Shown: positions 1 to 5,044 of the stretch, piece by piece | Position numbering within the stretch: the first letter of the stretch is position 1 | Layout of the letters: the number at the start of each line of letters is the position of its first letter | DNA from: an uncultured Frankineae bacterium | Lineage (GTDB): Bacteria > Actinomycetota > Actinomycetes > Mycobacteriales > SCTD01 | DNA length: 6,054 bases | Assembly: GCA_902805805.1 (NCBI GenBank) | Contig: CADCUE010000014.1 | Coordinates: 1-6,054, forward strand | Direction of reading: 5' to 3' | The notes under the pieces: generated by a model | What the model was told of the DNA's origin: nothing | The model's input: only the letters and a program-made list of their open reading frames with translations | The model's database searches: none | Translations under genes and position numbers: made by a program

Positions 1-199
1 GCGCCGCATCAGCGTCCCGGTGACGGGCGACCGCGCCGCCGACCGCAGCACCCTCGTGACGCTGGTCAGCCGGCGCACGGGTGACCAGCCCGCGGTCGTG
101 GAGCACCTTCTGTACGGTGGTCCCCCGGCCGACGACGCCGCTCTGGTGCGCCTCGCCGACGACCTGAGCGCGCTCGAGGGCTCCGTGAGCCGCACGTGA
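1..199 (+). CDS. DUF4350 domain-containing protein, C-terminal end (5'-truncated by window)
   Basis: Only the last 65 codons are visible, read from base 2 to the TGA at 197–199. The peptide has the tail typical of actinobacterial DUF4350 proteins: a stretch reading VTLVSRRTG, then a VEHLLYGGPPADDAAL segment and a final acidic helix (LVRLADDLSALEGSV). In this family the N-terminal part, not visible here, carries a membrane segment and a DUF4350 (glutamine-amidotransferase/IFT52-like) domain, and the C-terminal part is a helical cytoplasmic tail. The biochemical role is unknown. The context supports the call, because in actinobacteria DUF4350 genes commonly stand directly before moxR and DUF58 genes, as here, 34 nt upstream of the MoxR start. 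No start can be given. Confidence in the reading frame is high. The family assignment rests on tail similarity and synteny, since the domain core is outside the window. Confidence 0.72.
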   Translation, partial: RRISVPVTGDRAADRSTLVTLVSRRTGDQPAVVEHLLYGGPPADDAALVRLADDLSALEGSVSRT

Positions 200-217
200 C
201 GCAGACCCGCCCGACCC

Positions 218-222
218 AGGAG
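218..222 (+). promoter_or_regulatory. Shine-Dalgarno for the MoxR gene
   Basis: AGGAG lies 11 nt before the GTG at 234 and is the only good purine-rich match in the 34-nt gap after the DUF4350 stop. The spacing is on the long side. An ATG directly abutting it (223–225) is in another frame and stops after four codons at 235–237, so the site is best assigned to the GTG. It supports 234 as the start despite the unusual N-terminal extension this gives. Confidence 0.55.
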
Positions 223-233
223 ATGACCGGCTC

Positions 234-1346
234 GTGACCGCCACCCCGGACGAGCCCACCCCGTCCCGCCTCGGCCGGGCGACGACGTCGACCTCGACGC
301 GCGTCCCGCGCACGTCCTCGTCGACGGCCGCGGCGACGGCGGCCTCGGCGGTCCGGGCGGCCACCCGCCCGCGCACCCCCCGGCGCGCGCCGCAGGTCAG
401 CGCCGACCAGGCCCGCGAGGCCCTGATCGCCCTGCGCCAGGAGGTCGGCAAGGCCGTGATCGGGCAGGACGCCACCGTCACCGGCCTGGTCATCGCCCTG
501 CTGTCCCGCGGGCACGTGCTGCTCGAGGGCGTGCCGGGTGTCGCCAAGACGCTGCTCGTGCGGGCCGTCGCCGCCTCGCTCTCGCTCGACACCAAGCGCG
601 TGCAGTTCACCCCCGACCTGATGCCCGGCGACATCACCGGCTCGCTGGTCTACGACAGCGGCGACTTCACCTTCCGCCCCGGGCCGGTGTTCACCAACCT
701 GCTGCTCGCCGACGAGATCAACCGGACACCGCCGAAGACGCAGGCCTCGCTGCTCGAGGCGATGGAGGAGCGGCAGGTCACCGTCGACGGCACGCCGCGC
801 CTGCTGCCCGACCCGTTCGTCGTCTGCGCGACGCAGAACCCGGTCGAGTACGAGGGGACCTACCCGCTGCCGGAGGCCCAGCTCGACCGCTTCCTGCTCA
901 AGCTCACCGTCGGGCTGCCCTCCCGTGACGACGAGGTGTCCGTGCTGGCCGCGCACGACCGCGGCTTCGATCCCCGTGACCTCGCAGCGGCCGGCCTGCG
1001 CCCGGTGGCGGGCGCCGCCGAGCTGGCTGCCGGCCGTACGGCGGTGCAGGCGGTCACGGTCGCGCCGGAGGTCCTGGCCTACGTCGTCGACCTCTGCCGG
1101 GCCACCCGGTCGAGCCCGTCGCTGTCGCTGGGCGTGTCGCCCCGCGGCGCGACGGCGCTGCTGTCGACGGCCAAGGCGTGGGCGTGGCTGTCCTCGCGCG
1201 ACTACGTCACCCCCGACGACGTCAAGGCCCTCGCGCGTCCCACGCTGCGGCACCGGGTGAGCGTGCGCCCGGAGGCCGAGCTCGAGGGCGTGACCGGCGA
1301 CGGCGTCCTGGACGGGGTGCTCGCGTCGGTCCCCGTGCCCCGGTAG
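234..1346 (+). CDS. MoxR-family AAA+ ATPase
   Basis: This is a cytoplasmic AAA+ ATPase of 370 residues. MoxR proteins hydrolyse ATP as ring oligomers and are thought to act as chaperones that mature or remodel partner complexes, typically with vWA/DUF58 proteins encoded next door. All core motifs are present: Walker A GVPGVAKT (99–106), Walker B LLLADE with catalytic D160/E161, sensor 1 around ATQNP (199–203), the arginine in the LDRF motif (R219) and a GVSPRGA sensor-2 motif (300–306). The C-terminal lid helices run to PVPR at the end. The conserved fold begins near residue 55. Before it lies an extension rich in Thr, Ser, Ala and Arg with no predicted structure, longer than the short leader usual in this family. 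The GTG start is backed by AGGAG at 218–222, and I see no better start closer to the core. The gene sits between DUF4350 and DUF58 genes in the usual actinobacterial order and is probably cotranscribed with the DUF58 gene 14 nt downstream. The family is certain; the cellular client is not known. Confidence 0.95.
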   Translation: MTATPDEPTPSRLGRATTSTSTRVPRTSSSTAAATAASAVRAATRPRTPRRAPQVSADQAREALIALRQEVGKAVIGQDATVTGLVIALLSRGHVLLEGVPGVAKTLLVRAVAASLSLDTKRVQFTPDLMPGDITGSLVYDSGDFTFRPGPVFTNLLLADEINRTPPKTQASLLEAMEERQVTVDGTPRLLPDPFVVCATQNPVEYEGTYPLPEAQLDRFLLKLTVGLPSRDDEVSVLAAHDRGFDPRDLAAAGLRPVAGAAELAAGRTAVQAVTVAPEVLAYVVDLCRATRSSPSLSLGVSPRGATALLSTAKAWAWLSSRDYVTPDDVKALARPTLRHRVSVRPEAELEGVTGDGVLDGVLASVPVPR

Positions 1347-1360
1347 GGACGCCGCAGGAC

Positions 1361-2653
1361 ATGGCGCTCACCGGCCGGGCGGCTGTGCTGGCGCTGCTCG
1401 GCGTCCTGCCGGTGCTGCTGCTGCCGTCGCCGTGGACCGTGGTGGCCGTGGCGGTGCTGCTCGTCGCCGTGGCGGTCGGTGACGCCCTGCTGGCGGCTCC
1501 CGTCGGCGGGCTGGCGCTGACGCGCTCGGGCGCGACCGCCTGCCGGCTCGGGGAGTCGGCCGAGGTGGCGCTGACGGTGACCAACCCCGGTCCGCGTCCG
1601 CTGCGGGGCGCGCTGCGCGACGCCTGGGTGCCGTCCGCCGGTGCCGGCCCTCGGGTGCAGCCGCTGGACGTCCCGGCCGGGCAGCGGCGCGTGCTGACGA
1701 CGGTCCTGCGCCCGACCCGGCGCGGTGACCGGCTCCCCGACCGGGTGACGGTCCGCTCGGTGGGCCCGCTCGGGGTCGCGGCGCGGCAGGGACGCCACGA
1801 GCTGCCGTGGCGGGTGCGGGTGCAGCCGCCGTTCACCTCGCGCAAGCACCTGCCCGAGCGGCTCGCCCGGCTGCGCCAGCTCGACGGCGCGGTCGTCGTC
1901 CGGCAGCGCGGCCAGGGCACCGAGTTCGACACGCTGCGCGACTACGTCGAGGGCGACGACGTGCGCTCCATCGACTGGCGGGCCACGGCCCGGCGGCAGG
2001 ACGTCGTCGTGCGCACGTGGCGGCCGGAGCGCGACCGCACCCTGCTGCTCGTGCTCGACACCAGCCGCACGTCCGCGGGGCGCGTGGGCGACGTGCCCCG
2101 CCTCGACGCCGCGCTCGACGCGGCCCTGCTGCTGACGGCGCTCGCCTCGCGCGCCGGGGACCGCGTCGACCTGCTGGCCATCGACCGCGAGCCGCGAGCC
2201 GCGGTCGAGGGGGCGAGTCGCACGGACGTGCTGAGCAGGACGGTCGACGCCATGGCCGGGCTGGAGCCGGCGCTGGTCGAGGGCGACGGGCGCCGCCTCG
2301 TCGGCGAGGTCCTGCGGCGCGCGCGTCGGCGGTCCCTGGTCGTGCTGTTCACGTCCCTGGACACCGCCGCGCTCGAGGAGGGCCTGCTGCCGCACCTGTC
2401 CTCGCTGACCTCGCGGCACACCGTGCTGCTGGCCGCGGTCGCCGACCCGCGCGTCGAGGCCATGGCGGCCGGTCGCGGGACCCCCGAGGCGGTGTACGAC
2501 GCCGCCGCTGCCGAGCGCGCCCGCACCGAGCGACGACGGCTGACCGCGCTGCTGCGCCGCCGCGGGGTCGAGGTCGTCGACGCCCCGCCGGAGCACTTCG
2601 CGCCGGCCGTGTCCGACGCCTACCTGTCGCTCAAGGCCGCCGGGCGGCTGTGA
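1361..2653 (+). CDS. DUF58 domain-containing membrane protein (vWA-like, MoxR partner)
   Basis: The protein has 430 residues. Two hydrophobic segments at about 7–22 and 26–45 form an N-terminal membrane hairpin. A beta-rich region follows (about 50–155, with a VTNPGPRPLRG turn), then the DUF58 signature at 184–211 (G186, E188-F189, L192-R193, Y195, G198-D199-D200, R202, I204-D205-W206, T209-A210-R211). After this comes a vWA-like Rossmann region with a metal-site-like D233-T-S-R-T237 and a later T331-S-L-D334. The DxSxS motif is present except that its last residue is Thr. Arg-rich helices occupy about 385–401. DUF58 proteins are membrane-anchored partners of MoxR ATPases; no enzymatic activity is established. 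The ATG at 1361 is chosen because it puts the first membrane helix at the extreme N-terminus. The frame stays open upstream to 1178, but that stretch lies inside moxR and gives an Arg/Gly/Pro-rich shadow peptide. The Shine-Dalgarno is weak (AGG at 1356–1358), so translation is probably coupled to moxR, whose TAG ends 14 nt before. Confidence 0.93.
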   Translation: MALTGRAAVLALLGVLPVLLLPSPWTVVAVAVLLVAVAVGDALLAAPVGGLALTRSGATACRLGESAEVALTVTNPGPRPLRGALRDAWVPSAGAGPRVQPLDVPAGQRRVLTTVLRPTRRGDRLPDRVTVRSVGPLGVAARQGRHELPWRVRVQPPFTSRKHLPERLARLRQLDGAVVVRQRGQGTEFDTLRDYVEGDDVRSIDWRATARRQDVVVRTWRPERDRTLLLVLDTSRTSAGRVGDVPRLDAALDAALLLTALASRAGDRVDLLAIDREPRAAVEGASRTDVLSRTVDAMAGLEPALVEGDGRRLVGEVLRRARRRSLVVLFTSLDTAALEEGLLPHLSSLTSRHTVLLAAVADPRVEAMAAGRGTPEAVYDAAAAERARTERRRLTALLRRRGVEVVDAPPEHFAPAVSDAYLSLKAAGRL

Positions 2654-2673
2654 GGTGCTGCCCGGCGGGCCGC

Positions 2674-2679
2674 TACGGT
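2674..2679 (+). promoter_or_regulatory. Putative -10 hexamer, leaderless start of the serine hydrolase gene
   Basis: TACGGT fits the actinobacterial TANNNT -10 pattern and ends 8 nt before the ATG at 2688. Initiation 6–9 nt downstream of a -10 would fall on the ATG itself, giving a leaderless mRNA. Consistent with this, there is no Shine-Dalgarno between 2654 and 2687. A weak -35 candidate, GTGAGG (2650–2655, sharing the TGA core of TTGACA, 18-nt spacer), overlaps the DUF58 stop codon. This is inferred from pattern and spacing only. Confidence 0.4.
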
Positions 2680-2687
2680 CCGTCGGC

Positions 2688-4046
2688 ATGACGAGCCTGC
2701 TCGACCCCACGTCCCGACGGCTGCTCGCGCGCATCGCCCGGGCCCAGCGCAGCAGCCGGGTCCCGTCGCTGACCGCCGGTGTCGTCCGCGGCGGGGAGCT
2801 GGTCTGGTCGGCCGGCCGCGGCGCCGTGCAGGAGCCGCACACCGACGTGCAGCACCGGCTGGGCTCGATCAGCAAGTCGGTGACCGCGGTCGCGGTCCTG
2901 CGCCTGCGCGACGAGGGGCGGATCGCGCTCGACGACCCGCTGGACCGGCACGTGCCCGGCACGCCGTTCGGCGACCGGACGGTGGGGCAGCTGCTGTCGC
3001 ACACCGCGGGGGTGCGGGCCGAGAGCCCCGGAGCGTGGTGGGAGCGCACGCCCGGCGAGGACTGGTCGGGGCTGGCACAGCAGCTGCGTCCCGAGGACCT
3101 GCCCCACGGCGCCGGCCGGCGGTTCCACTACTCGAACCTCGGCTACGGCGTGCTCGGCGAGCTGCTCGCGCGGCTGCGCGGACGGCCGTGGGAGGAGGTC
3201 GTGCGCGACGAGGTGCTGCTCCCGCTCGGCATGACGCGGACGACGCCGCGGCCGGACGGGCGCGCGGCGCAGGGATGGGCCGTGCACCCGTGGGCGGACC
3301 TCCTGCTGCCCGAGCCCGAGGAGGACGCGGGCGCGATGGCGGCCGCCGGTCAGCTGTGGGCCACGCTGAGCGACCTCGGGCGCTTCGCGGCGTTCCTGCT
3401 CGGCGACACCGGTGACGTGCTGTCGGCCGAGACGCTGGAGGAGATGACCTCGCCCGCGGGCGTGGACCCCTCCGCTCCCGGCTGGTCGGCGTACGGCCTC
3501 GGGCTGCAGGTCGTGCGCGCCGGCGACCGCACGCTCGTCGGTCACGGCGGGTCGATGCCCGGCTTCCTCGCGTCGGTGTTCGTCGACCGCGGCGAGGACC
3601 TCGGCACGGTCGTCCTGTGCAACGCCACGAGCGGGCTCGACGGCGCGCTCGTGGCGGACCTGCACGAGCTGGTGCGCACGGCCGAGCCGCACGTCGAGGA
3701 GCCCTGGCGCCCGGCTCCCGACGTCGACGAGACGGCGCTCGAGCTCTGCGGCACGTGGTACTGGGGCACGTACTCCTACGGGATGCGGCTGCGCGCCGAC
3801 GGGCTGCTGGACCTGCTCGGGCTGCTGGGCGCGGGGCGGGCGTCGCGCTTCCGCTCCCGGGGTGACGGCACCTTCGTCGGGCTCGACGGCTACCACGCCG
3901 GCGAGGTGCTGCGCGTCGTCCGCGACGGCGGGCAGGTGGTCGCGCTGGACGTCGGCACCTTCGTCTACAGCCGCACGCCGTACGACCCGGCGGCGCCGCA
4001 GCCCGGCGGCGTCGACGAGGCGGGCTGGCGAGGCGGTCCGGGCTGA
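2688..4046 (+). CDS. Serine hydrolase, class C beta-lactamase/PBP-like fold
   Basis: This is a 452-residue serine beta-lactamase-like hydrolase; the family includes esterases, D-aminopeptidases and class C beta-lactamases. The catalytic set is visible: S60-I-S-K63 (SxxK with nucleophile S60), Y148-S-N150 (YxN) and H286-G-G288, which takes the place of KTG as in many esterase-type members. Other family landmarks are the LLSHTAG segment (102–108) and LPLGM (178–182). The hydrolase domain runs to about 335. Residues about 345–430 form a second, beta-rich domain (CGTWYWGTYSYGMRL onward) resembling the C-terminal lipocalin-like module of some family members. There is no signal peptide, lipobox or membrane helix, so the enzyme looks cytoplasmic, unlike most PBP-like relatives. 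The ATG at 2688 is preferred over an in-frame GTG at 2655 because the extra 11 residues look non-coding and a -10-like hexamer sits just before the ATG. The substrate cannot be deduced and the data do not support calling it a resistance gene. The sirtuin gene follows after 19 nt. Confidence 0.92.
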   Translation: MTSLLDPTSRRLLARIARAQRSSRVPSLTAGVVRGGELVWSAGRGAVQEPHTDVQHRLGSISKSVTAVAVLRLRDEGRIALDDPLDRHVPGTPFGDRTVGQLLSHTAGVRAESPGAWWERTPGEDWSGLAQQLRPEDLPHGAGRRFHYSNLGYGVLGELLARLRGRPWEEVVRDEVLLPLGMTRTTPRPDGRAAQGWAVHPWADLLLPEPEEDAGAMAAAGQLWATLSDLGRFAAFLLGDTGDVLSAETLEEMTSPAGVDPSAPGWSAYGLGLQVVRAGDRTLVGHGGSMPGFLASVFVDRGEDLGTVVLCNATSGLDGALVADLHELVRTAEPHVEEPWRPAPDVDETALELCGTWYWGTYSYGMRLRADGLLDLLGLLGAGRASRFRSRGDGTFVGLDGYHAGEVLRVVRDGGQVVALDVGTFVYSRTPYDPAAPQPGGVDEAGWRGGPG

Positions 4047-4053
4047 CGTGCCC

Positions 4054-4059
4054 GACCAT
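4054..4059 (+). promoter_or_regulatory. Putative -10 hexamer, leaderless start of the sirtuin gene
   Basis: GACCAT (a TANNNT-like hexamer with G for the first T) ends 6 nt before the GTG at 4066, the spacing expected when transcription starts on the start codon. I see no -35 and no convincing Shine-Dalgarno in the 19-nt gap after the hydrolase stop. The match is imperfect, and the hexamer would lie inside the coding sequence if the alternative GTG at 4048 is used. Confidence 0.3.
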
Positions 4060-4065
4060 GGTGGG

Positions 4066-4932
4066 GTGCCTCCCGAGCCCCTCGCCGCGTCGGACGTCGA
4101 CGCCCTCGCGGACCTCGTGCACGACGGCGGCGTGGCGGTCCTGTCGGGCGCGGGGCTGTCGACCGAGTCGGGCATCCCCGACTACCGCGGCCCGACCGGA
4201 GCCGCGCGGCCGTCGAGCCCCATGACCTACCAGGCCTTCACCGGGAGCGCCGTCGCCCGACGGCGGTACTGGGCCCGCAGCCACCTGGGCTGGCGGACCA
4301 TCGCGCGGGCCCGCCCCAACGCCGGGCACCGCGCCGTCGCCGCCCTGCAGGCGGCCGGCGTCGTGGACGGGATCGTCACCCAGAACGTCGACGGGCTGCA
4401 CACCGCGGGTGGCGCGCGCGATGTCGTCGAGCTGCACGGCAACCTCGACCGGGTGGTGTGCCTGGGCTGCGGCGACCTCAGCCCGCGGTCCTGCCTCGAC
4501 ACCCGGCTGCGGGAGGCCAACCCGGACTGGTCGGCAGAGGTCACCGGCATCAACCCGGACGGCGACGTGAGCCTGCGCGACGAGGCCCTCGACGGCTTCC
4601 ACGTCGTCCCGTGCGTCGTCTGCGGCGGCGTGCTCAAGCCCGACGTCGTCTTCTTCGGCGAGACCGTGCCGCCGGACCGGGTCGCCGCATCGTTCGGGCT
4701 GGTGCAGTCGGCGAGGGTCCTGCTCGTGCTGGGCTCGTCGCTGAAGGTCATGTCGGGGCACCGCTTCGTGCTGCGCGCGGCGCGGCTCGGCATCCCGGTC
4801 GCGATCGTCAACCAGGGCGAGACGCGGGGCGACGGCCACGCCTGTCTGAAGGTCGACGCGCCGCTCGGGCGGACGCTCGACGCGCTCGTCGACGCCGTGG
4901 TGCCGGCGCCGTCGGCGGTGCGGTCGGGGTAG
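4066..4932 (+). CDS. Sir2-family NAD-dependent protein deacylase (class II, SIRT4-like)
   Basis: This cytoplasmic sirtuin has 288 residues if started at the GTG at 4066. Sirtuins remove acetyl or other acyl groups from lysine side chains, using NAD+ and releasing nicotinamide and O-acyl-ADP-ribose. The motifs are complete: NAD-binding GAGLSTESGIPDYRG (28–42), TQNVDGLH (105–112), catalytic H124 in VELHG, zinc cysteines C132, C135, C183 and C186, GSSL (223–226) in the second Rossmann half, and VNQGE (248–252). The long insert between the two CxxC pairs with an INPDGDV segment (162–168), together with KPDVVFFGE (191–199), is characteristic of the bacterial class II/SIRT4-like branch rather than CobB (class III). 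An in-frame GTG at 4048 would add six residues. I prefer 4066 because of the -10-like hexamer and because the family starts just before the first helix. Bacterial sirtuins commonly regulate acyl-CoA synthetases and other metabolic enzymes, but the targets here are unknown. A hairpin follows 13 nt after the stop. Confidence 0.95.
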   Translation: MPPEPLAASDVDALADLVHDGGVAVLSGAGLSTESGIPDYRGPTGAARPSSPMTYQAFTGSAVARRRYWARSHLGWRTIARARPNAGHRAVAALQAAGVVDGIVTQNVDGLHTAGGARDVVELHGNLDRVVCLGCGDLSPRSCLDTRLREANPDWSAEVTGINPDGDVSLRDEALDGFHVVPCVVCGGVLKPDVVFFGETVPPDRVAASFGLVQSARVLLVLGSSLKVMSGHRFVLRAARLGIPVAIVNQGETRGDGHACLKVDAPLGRTLDALVDAVVPAPSAVRSG

Positions 4933-4945
4933 GCGGTGGTCGCTC

Positions 4946-4990
4946 GGGCCGCGACGGCGGCGTCGAGAGCCACCGCCGCCGTATCGGCCC
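4946..4990 (+). terminator. GC-rich hairpin, probable terminator after the sirtuin gene
   Basis: This is an imperfect inverted repeat. An outer stem of GGGCCG (4946–4951) pairs with CGGCCC (4985–4990). A 2×2 internal loop follows, then a perfect 9-bp inner stem of ACGGCGGCG (4954–4962) with CGCCGCCGT (4974–4982) around an 11-nt loop. It starts 13 nt after the sirtuin TAG and is in the only longer non-coding gap in the window (4933–5044). There is no T-tract, which is common for actinobacterial intrinsic terminators but leaves the call uncertain. Confidence 0.5.
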
Positions 4991-5015
4991 TGGCATCTCT
5001 CCACAGGCCCTGGTG

Positions 5016-5033
5016 CTCGAACACGTGTTCGAG
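5016..5033 (+). promoter_or_regulatory. LexA operator (SOS box) upstream of the DUF222 gene
   Basis: CTCGAACACGTGTTCGAG is a perfect 18-bp palindrome. Its inner 16 bp (5017–5032) match the mycobacterial/actinobacterial SOS-box consensus TCGAAC-N4-GTTCGA at every defined position. It ends exactly where a TAACAT -10 hexamer begins and lies 11 nt before the DUF222 start codon, so bound LexA would block RNA polymerase. Cleavage of LexA after DNA damage would release the gene. Some 13E12-repeat (DUF222) genes of Mycobacterium tuberculosis have been reported to carry such boxes, which fits. Other palindrome-binding regulators could in principle use the site, but the match and context favour LexA strongly. 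Confidence 0.88.
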
Positions 5034-5039
5034 TAACAT
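5034..5039 (+). promoter_or_regulatory. Putative -10 hexamer of the SOS-controlled DUF222 promoter
   Basis: TAACAT fits TANNNT and stands directly after the LexA palindrome, 5 nt before the ATG at 5045. The transcript would start at or within a base or two of the ATG, so the mRNA is probably leaderless. I see no clear -35 at the expected distance (about 5010–5016, CTGGTGC); the LexA site occupies the spacer. Confidence 0.5.
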
Positions 5040-5044
5040 GAAGC

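Noticed and set aside
223..237. Four-codon mini-ORF (ATG…TGA) overlapping the MoxR start
   Set aside because: AGGAG directly abuts the ATG, leaving no spacing for initiation. The overlap is most simply chance.
66..1253. 395-codon minus-strand frame opposite moxR
   Set aside because: It is an antisense shadow of the MoxR gene with low-complexity Arg/Gly composition. MoxR motifs on the + strand are unambiguous.
1178..1360. Upstream in-frame extension of the DUF58 gene
   Set aside because: It lies wholly inside moxR and the gap behind it and gives an Arg/Gly/Pro-rich peptide. The ATG at 1361 places the membrane hairpin at the N-terminus as in the family.
2655..2687. Upstream GTG start for the serine hydrolase
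   Set aside because: The added 11 residues have no similarity to the family N-terminus, the GTG is 1 nt from the DUF58 stop without a ribosome-binding site, and a -10-like hexamer lies inside this stretch.
1202..3049. 615-codon minus-strand frame opposite DUF58 and the start of the hydrolase gene
   Set aside because: It spans two real genes, has Arg/Gln/His-rich shadow composition and shows no domain signature.
5022..5027. CACGTG core read as a separate E-box/G-box-like site
   Set aside because: It is simply the centre of the SOS-box palindrome, and no bacterial regulator need be invoked beyond LexA.
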